A stretch of DNA of 26,695 bases from Acanthamoeba lenticulata (Eukaryota; Discosea; Longamoebia; Acanthamoebidae): positions 1-26,695 of the forward strand of contig NAVB01000291.1 of NCBI GenBank assembly GCA_002179805.1, in the 5' to 3' direction. The position numbers and the translations under genes were made by a program. Below are positions 1-10,500 of this stretch, piece by piece. Under the pieces are notes generated by a model. It had not been told where the DNA came from. It ran no database searches and saw nothing but the letters and a program-made list of their open reading frames with translations. Each line of letters opens with the position of its first letter. The stretch's first letter is position 1.

Positions 1-432
1 TTTTTTTTGTTATGTCTTTAGGAAACTCAAAAGGCATCTCTGGCTACTGCCAGAACGTTGTGCCCTCTCTTCCCTTTTCTTTCCGCTCTACTTTCTTTTC
101 GTCCCAAAACCCCTCTAAAATGGCTTTTTATTCCACTAATACCGACAAGTCCGAATTGCAATGAAACGGTCCCAATAGGCACCAAAAAAGCCGGTGGTGG
201 CGTCATGGGTTTGGCGCACCATGGACGTAGTATGCCCAACGACATTGCACCGAGCCCACTTCCTTGTCCCTGCGCCGCTCTTGTACAAGGTTTGTTCCCG
301 TTTGATTCCGTCATTGTGGTTCGCCAGAAGAATCGCCCAAGAAAGCCAAACCGAGAGTTGACGTGGCCAGCAAAGGCGCCTTCTTCTACGCTAAAAAAAA
401 GTTGACCTGAAGTTCATGTTTTCACGAGGCTT
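1..432. other. No supported gene; 3' flank of the AGPS gene
   Basis: The stretch opens with a T-run and has lower coding quality than the neighbouring exons. One frame on each strand stays open (about 58-405 on +, 27-314 on -). Neither shows a recognisable domain, and the two overlap, so at most one could be real. A minus-strand first exon beginning near 314 and ending at a GT near 182 is conceivable, but nothing confirms it. I treat the segment as the downstream flank of the minus-strand AGPS gene. Confidence 0.4.
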
Positions 433-2843
433 CTAGAGGGCGCTCTTGGCGTGGGACGAGCCGCCGGCCTGCTTGATCTGGTCGGCCAAAGAGGCGAAGC
501 CGTACTTGTAGAAGGAGTGGTCCTCGTTGTCCATGTCCTCCTTGCCGGGCTCCGGCAGCAGCTTGCCCGGGTTGCAGACGAGGCTCGGGTCGAGCACCCG
601 CTTGAGCTCGGTCAGCAGCCGCAGGCCCGACCGCCCGACGTAGCGGCTCATGAAGGGGATGTGCTCGAACCCGACGCCGTGGTGGTGGCTCAGCGCGCCG
701 TTGTTGCGCAGCACGGCCAGCGTGGCGGCCTTCTTGGCGTCGAGGTAGATCGCCAGGTCGTCCTCGCCGCGGGCGTCGTCCCTGCGGGCGCCGTCCAGCT
801 GCTGCACGCTGGCAAAGTGGAAGTAGATGCACACGCCCGACGAGTACGTGTGCGAGATGTGGGCTCCGATCCAGCCGGCCACGTTGTGCTCCTTGAAGGC
901 GTCGAGGACCGACTCCTTGACGTCCTTCCACAGGAGGAGCAGGTTGGAGAACGACACGCCGGTCTCGGCCACGTCGACCCACATGCCCTTGTCCAGCAGC
1001 AGGTCCCGCAGCATCGGCAGGTCGTACCGCTTCTCGTGCCACGCCTTGCCCACGCTCTGCCCGACCCAGAACCCGCCGGCCTCCTTGGCTGTTGTGGTGG
1101 TGGTGGCCACGACCTCGATCAGCTCCTCCTCCTCCTCCTCCTCCTCATCATCATCATCATCGTCTTCATGAAGGAGAAGGAGAAATGTACCAATCTTGAA
1201 GACCTTCTTCTTCTGGAAGTTGACGTTGTCGGCCTCGCCCTCGAAGCCGACGATCATGAGGCAGATGTTCTCGAGGTCAAAGTTCTTGAAGCGCTCGAGA
1301 TACTTCTTGACCAGCTCCGACATGGCCGACGCGAACTTGGACGACTTGGGCTTCATATGGAACGACAGCCGCGTCTCGTCCGGGTCGTACAACCTGATGT
1401 CACGCCACGTCAGCAACAAAACAAAACAAAACAAAAATCAAAAGAATTAAAAGAATTAAAAATTGTGACGTCAGCGTGACACGGACCGGATCATGGCCGG
1501 GTGGGCCTCCTTGCGGACTGTCGTGTGGATGGCGGCCACGCCGTGCTCAAAGGACGGGAACAGGATGCCGTGGAACTCCTGGCGGGGCGGGATGCGGTGG
1601 ACGCGCATGACGGCCTGCGTGATCACGCCCAGCACGCCCTCGGTGCCGATGAAGAAGTGCTTCAGGGCCGGGCCGGAGCCGTTGCGCGGCACAAAGGGCG
1701 TCGTGATGGTGCCCACGCCGGGCGTCACCACCTTGAGCGACAGGCACATGTCCTCGATGTCGCCGTACTTGTCCGACTGCATGCCTGTGAGCGCGTATCA
1801 TGATGACGTCAGCATATTCATTGCATTGTAGAAAAGAGAACAAAAAACAAAAACAAAAACAAAAACAAAATAAGAAAATAAAATAAAGGCGCACCAGAGG
1901 AGCAGGTGGCCAGCCAGCCGCCGAGGGTGGACCACTGGAAGGAGTCCGGGTCGTGGCCCAGCGAGAGGCCCTCCTTCTTGAGGCAGTTCTCCAGGTCCGG
2001 CCCGAGGACGCCCGCCTGGACTCCGGCCCGCACGTACGTGAGGAACAAACAACAGAGGAATGAAGAACAGAGGGCAAGAGGGAGTGGCGCCGCACCTCGA
2101 AGCAGGCGGTCATGGTCTTCTTGTCGACCCAGAGCATGCGGTTCATGCGCCTGAGGTCGAGCGAGGCCACGAAACGATTCTCGATGCGCTCGGCCTCGGT
2201 GGCGCCTACGATGTTGGTCCTGTCATCGTTGTCGCCGTCGTTAGCGCTCGTGTAGAGCCCAAATTCAGCACAAATATGTTTTTATTCAAAATAATTATTG
2301 GATATATTAAAAGAAGGACGTACCGGCCGCCACAGGGGATGAGGTGGGCCTTGTGGAGGTGGGCAGCCTGCATGATGCGCTCAACATCTTCGTGGCTCTG
2401 CGGATAGATGACGCAATCAGGGGCATCCGTAATCACGCCTGCAGGAGACAGTCGTGTGAGCCTCTACAAACACAACAAGGTTGATGACAAAGATAGATAC
2501 CCTTGCGCAGACGCCACAGATCCCTGAAGCTCATGCCATAGGTGTGGCAGATGCGCTGCTCGTTGTCAAAGGAAATTTGGCTGGGGGCAAGGAAAGATTT
2601 GAGGAGACTCACAAAGCCCTCGTTCGACCTGGGCTCAGGAAGCTGAATGTCCTCGATTTCAACTGAAGGGGTGTTCTCCAGCTCCTCAAGGCCAAAGACG
2701 TCGCGAGCAAACGGGATGATCTTCGGCAATTCGATGCCGGTACGCGAATGCTCGACATTTCCGTTCTGATTCACCTCATACTGAACGCCCCTCTCACCCC
2801 AACCATTCCACTTCAGCCGCTCCCACACATCGCGCTTCTCCAT
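433..2843 (-). CDS. AGPS: Alkyldihydroxyacetonephosphate synthase (alkylglycerone-phosphate synthase)
   Basis: This flavoenzyme replaces the acyl chain of acyl-DHAP with a fatty alcohol, the step that makes the ether bond of ether lipids, normally inside peroxisomes. Six exons read 2843-2501, 2438-2324, 2219-2096, 2015-1895, 1784-1487 and 1393-433. They sum to 1962 nt, or 653 residues, close to the human enzyme (658). The order of conserved blocks matches the family: 'KWNGWG' near the N-terminus, the FAD/PCMH segment ('CGGRTNIVGATE', then 'MNRMLWVD'), 'HDPDSFQWSTLGGWLA', 'YGDIEDMCLSLKVVTP', 'IGTEGVLGVITQA', and the histidine-rich active-site motif 'ALSHHHGVGFEH' around residue 565. Every exon boundary restores the family alignment, for example 'AMIR|LYDP'. 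There is no N-terminal PTS2; the protein ends in Ser-Ala-Leu, a weak PTS1-like tail. An Asp/Glu run near residues 409-424 is an insertion relative to the human protein. Identity is very secure; the exact treatment of the acidic tract (exon or small intron) is not. Confidence 0.95.
1126..1163. repeat. Trinucleotide microsatellite (CTC)n(ATC)n inside AGPS exon 6
   Basis: About eight CTC units are followed by about six ATC units on the + strand, read on the coding strand as GAT and GAG codons. It encodes an Asp run followed by a Glu run in AGPS. It is flanked upstream on the coding strand by a pyrimidine-rich piece with a possible GTACAT donor, so part of it could be intronic. Confidence 0.8.
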
Positions 2844-3251
2844 GATCTGTTAATCGCGCGGCACTGCTGGATTGACCGGTCGGACCGATTAACAATCACG
2901 AATTCTGTGCCTAAATCTCACGTACGCCAACGTGGCATCGGAGCAATTTGGCTTTTTTGCGATTGGTCGGAGCATTACGATAAGATGAATTTGGAGAATG
3001 TTAAAGAGCGAAAATTTAAGGCATGCCACCAGATTTGTTGTGGTCGCGGCTTGTCTGGTCGGGGAAACGGGCGACCTGCAAGTTTGGTCTTGATTTATCG
3101 TGGCTCTCTGGGAGTCTCTGGGTGAGGGACCACAGGCTTGACACGACCTCACGTACATGGTGGAGGAAAGAGAATAAGCCTCACTTGATTGAAGAAGAGA
3201 AACGAGAAAAGATCGAAGCAGCTCGAGCCGACCTAGTGGCTGCACCCAAAG
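2844..3251. promoter_or_regulatory. Divergent intergenic region between AGPS (-) and the gelsolin-repeat gene (+)
   Basis: Some 408 bp separate two divergent start codons, so both promoters must lie here. I see no convincing TATA box. A + strand open frame from ATG 3023 to the TAA at 3257-3259 runs past the gelsolin start (3252) in another frame. If transcription begins upstream of 3023, this would be an overlapping upstream ORF of 78 residues. Its second half is charged (Lys/Glu-rich), but no domain is recognised. Confidence 0.5.
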
Positions 3252-6200
3252 ATGTTTAAGCGAAACAAGAAGACGAGCGATTCGCTCGAGAAGATGGACA
3301 AGAAGAAGATTCAAGAGGAAGAAGCCAAGAAAAAGAAGAAGGACGACACCAAGAAGGCTGGGAGCCTGGGCACCACCCCGCGGCCCTTGTCCTCCTTGAC
3401 GCCCCCTCGCAGCCCCACCTCGTCATCTTCATCTTCCTCGCAGAACCTCCCGCCTCCTTCTCCCCGCGGCAGCCTCGCTCCCGGTTCGCCGGCCGCAGCA
3501 GGCTCCGCGGTGCCGCCGTTGAAGCTGGCCACGACGTCAACGACGCCTTCGCCGCACGGGCCGATCGGCGTGCCGCCCCGGCCAGCCGGCGCCGCAGGCC
3601 AGATCCTGGGCGCGGCCTACAGTACGCGCTCCAACGTGCCTGCCGTTCGCGTGCCGCTGACGCCACACGCACTGCCCTCGATGACGGCCCACCGCGGTAC
3701 GGCGCCGCCGGCGCCCACGTCCTTGAGCGCGTCGTTTGCGCCCGTCACGGCCACCACGCCTACAAACTCGACCCCGCCCGGCTCGCCGTGGCGCCCGTCC
3801 CAGGCCTCACCGTCGTCGTCATCGTCGTCGTCGCCGTCTTTGTCGACAACAACGTCGCCCGCTGCGTCGCCGTCGACAACAGCAGAGCCTGGCGAGACCA
3901 GGATCCGGGCGGCGTCCATGTCGTTTGTGCCGGGCGTGGTCCCCAAGACCGGAGGCGGCCTCCTCGCGACCGCCACGCCGGCCGGCAAACCGACCACGCC
4001 CACGTCGGCCGAACGCCGCAAGTCACTGCTGAGCCCGATGACGCCGCAGCAGGTCCAGGCGGCCCTGCGCGACGACGAGTTTGCCTACATGGCCGACGAG
4101 GAGAGGGCCCGCCGGCCGACCGCTGCCACCGGCGCGGCATCGAAGACGGCGGCCGCGACCACCACGCCGGCCGCCAAGCCGGCCACGCCCAAGGCCACCT
4201 CGACGGCCGCGGCAGCCACCGCCGCCAGACCGCAGCTGCAGCCGAAGCCGAAGCTGTCGCACGAGGAGGCCCGGACCATGCGCATGGCCGCGCGCGAGGG
4301 TCGCGCCGGCGCGCAGCCGACGCAGACGCAGCGCATGCTCGCGCGGGCGCGGCCGCCGCTCGGCGACGTGGCCGCTCTGCTGGCCTCGGCCCCTTCCCAT
4401 GCCGCTGGTGCCGCTGCGTCCGCGGCCGCCGCTGCGCCACTTCCGGCCGCCCGACGTACGTCGCCTTCTTCCTCTCGTCGTTGACGATGCCAATGATGCT
4501 CATTTCGTGTCGACACAGCGGTCAAGGAGTGGCGCGGAGCCACCAGGCAGGGGACAAAGACGCTGCGGCTCAACTTGGCCGCCCTGCGCTCCCAGAGCTT
4601 CCGCGACCCATCGGGCTTTGCCACCCTCAAGCGGCGCGGCGCCACCAGCTTCCTCGCCAGCGAGTGCGTGCCCCTTGCTTCAGATTGGCCTGGAATGCTG
4701 CTGACGCTTGTGTGGAATGCAGGCGGCAGCGGCCAGAGGAAAAAGAGTCCAATCCGGAGGAGTTTGTGCCGACGGGCCTGCACGCGCCCGAGGTCGACCT
4801 CAAGAGCCCCAAGCGCAGCGATCGGCTCACGCGGACCATGTCCGTGCGCGACACCGACCTGTTCCGGCTCGAGAAGCAGGCCAACGTCATCGTCGCCGCC
4901 ATGAAGAAGCGCCAGCGTGAGAAGAAGGAAGAGGAGGACCGCGCCTCAGCCGAGGCCGCCGCCGCGGCCGCCAAGCCCGCGGCCACGGCTGCCGACGCCA
5001 CGCCGGTCCCGCCGACGCCGCCGCCCGCGCCACCTGCGCCTCCGCCGCCACCAGCGGCGGATGACGACAAGGGCGTGACGATGCTGGCGCAGGGCGAGGA
5101 CTACGAAGACCTGTTTGGGATCGCGCTGGCGCGGCTCGAGCGCGTGAAGGGCCTCTACCGATGGCGTATCGAGAACTTGCGGCCGGTGCTCATCCCCAAC
5201 GACGCGCCCGGGCACGCGCCCCATATGTTCCACAAGCGCGACTGCTACCTCGTACTCCGCGTCTACGCGGCCGACGACGGTGGCGAGAAGAAGCCCGCAG
5301 CTGCCCAGCAACAGCAAGAGATCAACAGCGCGAGCATGACCTACGCGCTCCACTATTGGATTGGCTCGGAGGCCTCTGTCGACAAAACAGGTAACATTTC
5401 TTTTTTCTTATTTGTTTTAATTTCTGACTCTCAAAAACACAAAACACAAAAAAACAAAAAAACAAAAGGGAGTGTGTGCTTCAGGGCGGTGCAGCTCAAC
5501 TCGTTCATCGGTGGACGAGCCAAGCATGCACACGAGGTGGAAGGCGAGGAGTCGACCCTCTTCGTCTCCTACTACCAGGACCACATCCAGGCCGCCAAGT
5601 CAGGTCCGACTCACGTCCTCCACCTCTATTTTTTTTTTATTTACGTTGTTTTCCTTCGCTGGCGCAGGCGGTCTGGTGTATCTGGAAGGCGGCACGGACA
5701 CGGCCTTCAAGAAGGCGCCGCAGGTGGGCGTCGAGTACGACGTGCCTCGGCTCTACCGCTTCTACTTCAAGTACGCCATTTTTCAAATTCCTTTTTTGTA
5801 TAATTCATTTTTATTCACAACAATATTTCAGGAATGGCGCGCGTTGCATCCAGCGAGTGCACCTGGAGCTCGAGACGCTGGACTACAACGAGGTCTTCCT
5901 CCTCGACACCGGTACGTGTCCTTCTTACAATTTTGTTGCCCCAAATTGCAACATGGTGATGGCTGACATGCGCCATCATTTCGCAGGCGGCATGAAGCTG
6001 TACCAGTGGAACGGGGAGAAGGCCAGCTCGCGTCTCCAGTACGAGTGCAGCGACCTGGCCAACCTCATCAACACGCATGACCGCAAGAGCCAGGTCCTCG
6101 CCCTCGCCCTCGCCCTCACCTCGTTCTCGTCTTTGTTGTATTGACGGCGGGAATGGCTTGGGGCAGGCCACGGTGGAGATCATCAAGCATGATGCAAACG

Positions 6201-9065
6201 GTAACTACGACCGCAGCTCCAAGTTCTGGAGCTACTTCCCGCCCAAGAAGCCCTTCGTGTACTCTCCTGCTCTTTTTTTTTTTACTTTTTACATTTTTTT
6301 TTTACATTTTTCATAAACGTTCTCGCCACAACTCGACAGGACGAAGAAGGAGAAGGAGCGGCTGTTTACGCGCCACGACGCCCTGTTCGAGCTGCTCCAG
6401 CGGCTCGAGCAGCGGATGGATGCCCTCGACAAGAAGCATGTGGGCGACGACTACGCCCGCGACCAGCGGCAGCAGATGGACGCCCTCCGCTCGGCCGAGG
6501 TCGCCGCCCGTCCCGGCGGTGCGCTGATCACCTCTGGCTGGCACGTCCACGAGGGCGAGACCGAGGACTTGCCCGACGACTGCATGGAAATTTTGTGCCT
6601 TTCTGGTGCGCCTTTTTTCCCGCCTTTTTGTTTTGGAATGCCAAGTATTTATTGCTTTTTTCATTTATAACAACTTTTATTTATTCTTCTGTTGTTGAAC
6701 ACAGGCGAGCTGGGCGAGATGAACGTCGTGTCCAAGTGGAAGCAGGGCCCTGACGCGCCCAAGCCGTCGCGGTCGCTGCTGGCCGACCCCGAGCGCGTCT
6801 ACATTTTCGACTGCGTGACTGAAATATTTGTCTACATGGGCGCACGGTCGTCACCGCTGGCCCAGCAGATCGGCAGCCACCTGGCCCAGAACATGCGGGC
6901 CGACACCGACCCGGGCGCCGTCCGACGCCCCGCATGGACCACGGTCGAGGAGGTCCGCGCGCGGGCCGAACCGGTCCTGTTCAAGTCCCGCTTCGACGGG
7001 TGGGTCGAGGACGACGCGCCGCAGGGCAAGTCCAAGCACGCCTGCCGCCGGCCGGCGGCGGTCGACTTCCGTGGCGCCCATGAGCGCATTCTCGACGGCA
7101 TACGCGATCGAGCCAAGCGCCTCGGTGGCGGCGCGGCGGCCGACGACGCCCTGCGTGCCGCGCTGCCGACCATCGACGTCGCCACGCTCTTCCCCGCGCC
7201 CGTCGCCGTCGCGGCCGCCGGCGGCCCAGAGGCCACGACCGCGGCCACGGCCACGACGGCAACGGCCACGACAACGGCGGGCGAGGAGGAGATCGTGGCG
7301 ATCGAGGTCGGGATCCTTACAGGCGGCAAGACCTTCATCAAGCTCAACGAGGCCGAGCAGGGCCTCTTCTTCTCGGCCGAGTGCTACTTCGTGCTCGAGA
7401 CCTACAAGCCCAAGCCCGCGCCTGTCGTGGCCGCCGCGGGCGCGGCCGTGCCGCCGCCGGTGGCCGAGCCGCAGAAGCCGCGGTGGCGCGTGTACTTCTG
7501 GGAGGGCAAGGACGCGTCGTCGCTGCGCTTCCCGATGTTCGTGCTGGGCCTCCAGCCGCTGCTCGAGGACAAGATCGTGCGGAGCGGCAGCCCGCGGCCC
7601 GATGTCGAGCGCGTCTTCCAGGGCAAGGAGCCTCTCGCCTTCATGCGCATCTTCGACCGAATGATTTCCATTTCCAAAGGTATTTTATTCTATTTTATTC
7701 CAAACTTTTGTGAAACTTGAGGAATGACAGGAATGATCGTGGCCAGGCACGAGGAAGGACTCGCTGGCGCGAGCGGACGACGAACGAAGGAAGGGCAAGG
7801 TGCTGATGTACCATTGCCTGCACACGGCGGCCGACGACACGATGCGCATGGTCGAGGTGCCCGCGCTCGAGGCCTCGCTCGACACGCACCACTCCTTCTT
7901 GATCCACTCCTTCCAGCCCAAGCCGGGCGTCGCCACGCCCAACGACAACAGTACGCTCTCGAGCCAAGCGTGTTGTTGCATTCTTGGCATTTTTCTCATT
8001 GTTTTCTTTTGGTGGAATGCGCGGCACGCAGGCACGCTGCCTGAGCTGGAGAAGAAGCTGTTCGTGTGGCACGGCGCCCACTCGCCCAAGTCCACGCGCG
8101 ACGCCCTCATGGAGTACGTCAACGTCCTCGGCCACGCCGAGGCCGAAGCTGAGGCCGCGGACGGCGGCGGCGCCAACGCGGCGGCCGGCCGCGAGTTTGA
8201 GATCGTCGTGGCCGAGGAGCGCGGCGAGGACGCCGAGTTCTGGATGACCCTCGGCTGCGACGACGTCCCCGAGCATCGCAAGTCCGGCGGCAGCCTGACC
8301 TCGTCCACCGACGACGCGGCCGTCGTTGGCACGGCCACGGCCGCCGCGGCGGCCGTCGTGCCGGCGCGCGTATGCCGGTTCTACTTCGAGGGCGCGCAGT
8401 TCCGGGCGGCCGAGGTCGTCGACTGCTCGCAGCAGGACTTGGCCTCGGGCTCGGCCTACCTGCTCGACAGCGGCCGCGCGGCCGACGCGCTCTACCTGTG
8501 GCTCGGCCGCGACATCGGCGAGACGCTGCGCGTGGGCGCGCGCCACGTCGCCGGCCAGTACGCGGGCTTCCTCTTGTCCCGCGCGAGCCTCCGGCGCCGC
8601 GAGGAGGCCGCCGAGGGCAAGTCGGCCCAGCCGCCGCTCAAGCGGCGCGAGGTGGCCGAAGTGGCCGAGGGCGCCGAGCCGGCGGCGTTCACGGCCCACT
8701 TCAAGGACTGGACGCGCGCGGCGTTCGTGGATCCCTACGAGGTGCGCATGCGCGAGCGAGCCGAGCGCGAGCGGCAGGAGCTCCTCGAGCGTCTGGCCCG
8801 TGAGCGCGCTGAGCGCGAGGCCGCCGCCCGCGCCGCCGCTGCCGAGACCGAAGCCGAGGCCGTTGACGTCGAGGCTGTTGATGTCGAAGTTGACGTGGGA
8901 GTTGACGACGACAACGGCAATGAAGACGAGCAGAAGGAAGAGGAGGAGGAAGCTGGCGCGGGCCATGACGTCGACCCGCCCACCGATCAGCAAGCAGAGG
9001 AAGAAGAAGAAGAAGAAGATGAATCAGCGGCTGAGGGTGAAGGAGAAGAGCACAACGCTGATTAG
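3252..9065 (+). CDS. Gelsolin-repeat actin-binding protein with long N-terminal extension
   Basis: Proteins of this family sever, cap or bundle actin in a Ca2+-dependent way in the cytoplasm. Twelve exons (3252-4455, 4519-4663, 4723-5390, 5469-5603, 5668-5770, 5832-5911, 5987-6093, 6167-6258, 6340-6605, 6705-7679, 7747-7950, 8032-9065) give 5013 nt, 1670 residues. Residues 1-400 are basic, then Ser/Thr/Pro/Ala-rich and probably disordered. A block near 405-450 (from 'TLRLNLAALRSQSFRDPSG') is followed by a Pro-rich stretch. Six gelsolin-type segments start near residue 575; clear signatures are 'LHYWIGSEASVDKTG', 'VYLEGGTDTAFKKAP', 'VFLLDTGGMKLYQWNG', 'EPVLFKSRFDGW', 'GKVLMYHCLHTAADDTMRMVEVP' and 'AYLLDSGRAADALYLWLGRD'. 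Residues about 1560-1670 form a Glu/Arg-rich, then acidic tail. There is no villin headpiece. The layout resembles Dictyostelium GRP125 or supervillin-type proteins more than plain gelsolin. The start is the first ATG of the open exon; the exact start and exon 4 acceptor (AAAAG|GG at 5468) are inferred from frame. Confidence 0.9.
5428..5466. repeat. (CAAAA)-type A-rich tract in a gelsolin-gene intron
   Basis: The 5391-5468 intron is mostly CAAAA/ACAAA-like units. Similar units fill introns of AGPS (about 1420-1438 and 1840-1871) and of the TPR/HEAT/LRR gene (about 18063-18092). Confidence 0.7.
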
Positions 9066-9155
9066 CCACCACACGAAGACTTGTACCATTTTTTTTTTCA
9101 GCTTTTAAATACAAATATTTATTTACGTAAATAATAAAAAGTTTGTGGCCACACG
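9066..9155. terminator. Shared convergent 3' region (gelsolin-repeat gene and CDPF1-like gene)
   Basis: Only about 90 bp lie between the two convergent stop codons. On the + strand an AATAATAAA element lies near 9130-9138. On the - strand AATAAAT sits near 9117-9123 (TTTATTT on +). Each probably serves as a poly(A) signal for the gene running into it, so the mature 3' ends likely overlap. Confidence 0.55.
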
Positions 9156-9868
9156 TCAGGACGAGCCCGCAGAGAGGAGCTGTTGTTTTGCCAATACACG
9201 AAGATGAGCAGTTACAAGTGTGTTGTGCTGCAGAAGAAACAGGAGGACGAGGAGGCCGCACCTTCTGGATCTCGGGCGGGAAGTGGTCGCGCTGTGCCAC
9301 GGCGCACGTGGTGCAGAAGCGCTTGGCGTAGAACAAGCTGCACTGCCGCCCCTGGCACACGTCTGCACTGGCGCGCCTTGCGTGAGGCCACCCCTCTACA
9401 CAGGTTTTTCTGCAGCAAGAAAAGGGGCACGCGGGAGGAGACGCACCGTCGCCGCACTGGCTGCACTTGCCGCCGAGGCACAGGGCGGCCTGCTGCTGTG
9501 GAGGCTGCAGCGGGCTCGGGAAGGGATCGCGTATCACGTAGGCCTCCTCCAAGAACCTGTTTGGCTTTGGCCGTCAGACGAGGATCGTCACCGCAGAAGG
9601 TACGGGGGGGGGGAGGACGTGCACGAGGAGAGGCGCAAAGGGCGGCTTATGGCCAAAGAAGTCGTAGTGCCACTGTTGGCCACACTGGCGGCACACGAAG
9701 TGGCCTCCTCTGTTCGCTGCCGCAGTGTGCGCACTTTGTGCTGAGCGGCCACTACCTTGCAGCATCGCGATGCTGAGAGGAAGAAGAGAAGAAAATGAAA
9801 AATGAAAAAGAAAATTGGATGCTGGTCCGGTACTTGTCGGTAGGCCATCTCGCGTAATATGATACCAT
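9156..9868 (-). CDS. CDPF1: Cysteine-rich DPF-motif protein (CDPF1-like)
   Basis: Five exons (9868-9834, 9772-9604, 9564-9447, 9362-9262, 9227-9156) give 495 nt, 164 residues. The protein follows the small CDPF1 domain from end to end: 'FVCRQCGQQWHYDFFGHKP', then 'FLEEAYVIRDPFPSP' with the namesake Asp-Pro-Phe, then 'CLGGKCSQCGD', 'VCQGRQCSLFYAKRFCTTC', and 'FPPEIQK'. The paired cysteines probably bind zinc; the molecular role of CDPF1 is unknown. The match of the blocks across four splice junctions supports the model. Weak points are the start (ATG 9868, with an open frame continuing further upstream), the last intron (34 nt, unusually short, 9261-9228), and a 10-G homopolymer at the exon 2 donor. 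The gene is divergent from the 38-residue microprotein. Confidence 0.8.
9604..9613. repeat. G10 homopolymer at an exon end of the CDPF1-like gene
   Basis: Ten Gs on + are read as CCC codons (Pro-Pro-Pro) on the coding strand, immediately before the GTACCT donor. A length change of one base would shift the exon frame, and the run is also a likely place for sequencing error. Confidence 0.85.
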
Positions 9869-10146
9869 CAGCCAACGGAAGGGCCGACACCGGAAGCCTT
9901 GGTTGGTCGCTGGGTAGGAGTCATGGCCTGTCCAATGGCAACGCTCCAACTATGACCACAAAAGGCCAACCTTTGCCTGCAGCCAGACCACTCTTCTCCT
10001 CCTTCACACAACACATAACCACACCCTTTGTACACCAGTTTCACCATGGTACTCAAGTTGACTACTCCACACCAGCGCACATAAAACACACCACTTACTC
10101 ACAACTCGCTTGGTTTTAGTGCCAATTCGGTTGCTCGACCTCCAAC
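9869..10146. promoter_or_regulatory. Divergent promoter region, CDPF1-like (-) and microprotein (+)
   Basis: This 278 bp separates two divergent start codons. The last 100 bp is rich in CA and pyrimidines and reads like a 5' leader ending at ATG 10147. A TAAAAC element is seen near 10082. No further motif is clear. Confidence 0.45.
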
Positions 10147-10334
10147 ATGACCCGCTCGTGCAAGAAGTGTGGCGCCAAGTACTGCGCGTCCTGCAACAAG
10201 GGCCAGGGCGGCAAGTACGTTTGGCCAGCCCTTCTTTGAACGCAATCATTATCTAGTGAAGTTAACCCTCATCCGCCCTCATCAGGATGCGGGCTGCCAA
10301 TGTCTGCTCTTCGTGCAACAAGAACCCCAACTAG
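10147..10334 (+). CDS. 38-residue spliced CxxC microprotein
   Basis: Two exons, 10147-10214 and 10286-10334, are joined by a 71-nt intron with a GTACGT donor and a CATCAG acceptor. Together they give 117 nt, i.e. 38 residues plus TAG. The protein is Lys/Asn-rich and holds three CxxC pairs: 'CKKC', 'CASC' and 'CSSC'. These could bind one or two zinc ions in a tiny zinc-ribbon or knuckle fold. Support for a real gene: strong splice sites at a phase-2 junction that leaves all three CxxC pairs in one frame, a compact stop, and a canonical AATAAA 63 bp later. I do not recognise a family. An upstream exon has not been ruled out, but the ATG lies in a sensible position after a pyrimidine-rich leader. 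Confidence 0.65.
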
Positions 10335-10396
10335 CCTATTTGGCGGACGAGGAGTGTGAAGGATGCAACTCTCCTTGCACTACTTTCATTTTCGAA

Positions 10397-10402
10397 AATA
10401 AA
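10397..10402 (+). terminator. AATAAA poly(A) signal of the microprotein gene
   Basis: Canonical AATAAA lies 63 bp after the stop of the microprotein gene, followed by a T-run. The convergent alpha-galactosidase gene ends 99 bp further on. Confidence 0.6.
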
Positions 10403-10500
10403 ACTGTTTTTTAGCACAATAGTTTTTCTAAGTATGCATTTCGCGCATCAGTGAATGATGGCATTGGCCACTTCATGCCGGCGCTGAAGCGCGCGTCGTC

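Noticed and set aside
451..1479. A 342-codon + strand ORF opposite AGPS
   Set aside because: Antisense shadow of AGPS exon 6; composition is Val/Leu/Glu-rich from reverse-complement codons, and no domain is seen.
7680..7746. Acceptor at 7729-7730 giving an exon with 'MIVARHEE'
   Set aside because: That acceptor puts the following gelsolin segment out of frame; the acceptor ending at 7746 restores 'RRKGKVLMYHC' and the total length.
9156..9868. 3CxxC (RTP-type) zinc finger for the cysteine-rich gene
   Set aside because: The first CxxC fits, but the DPF segment and 'CSLFYAKRFC' block match CDPF1 much better.
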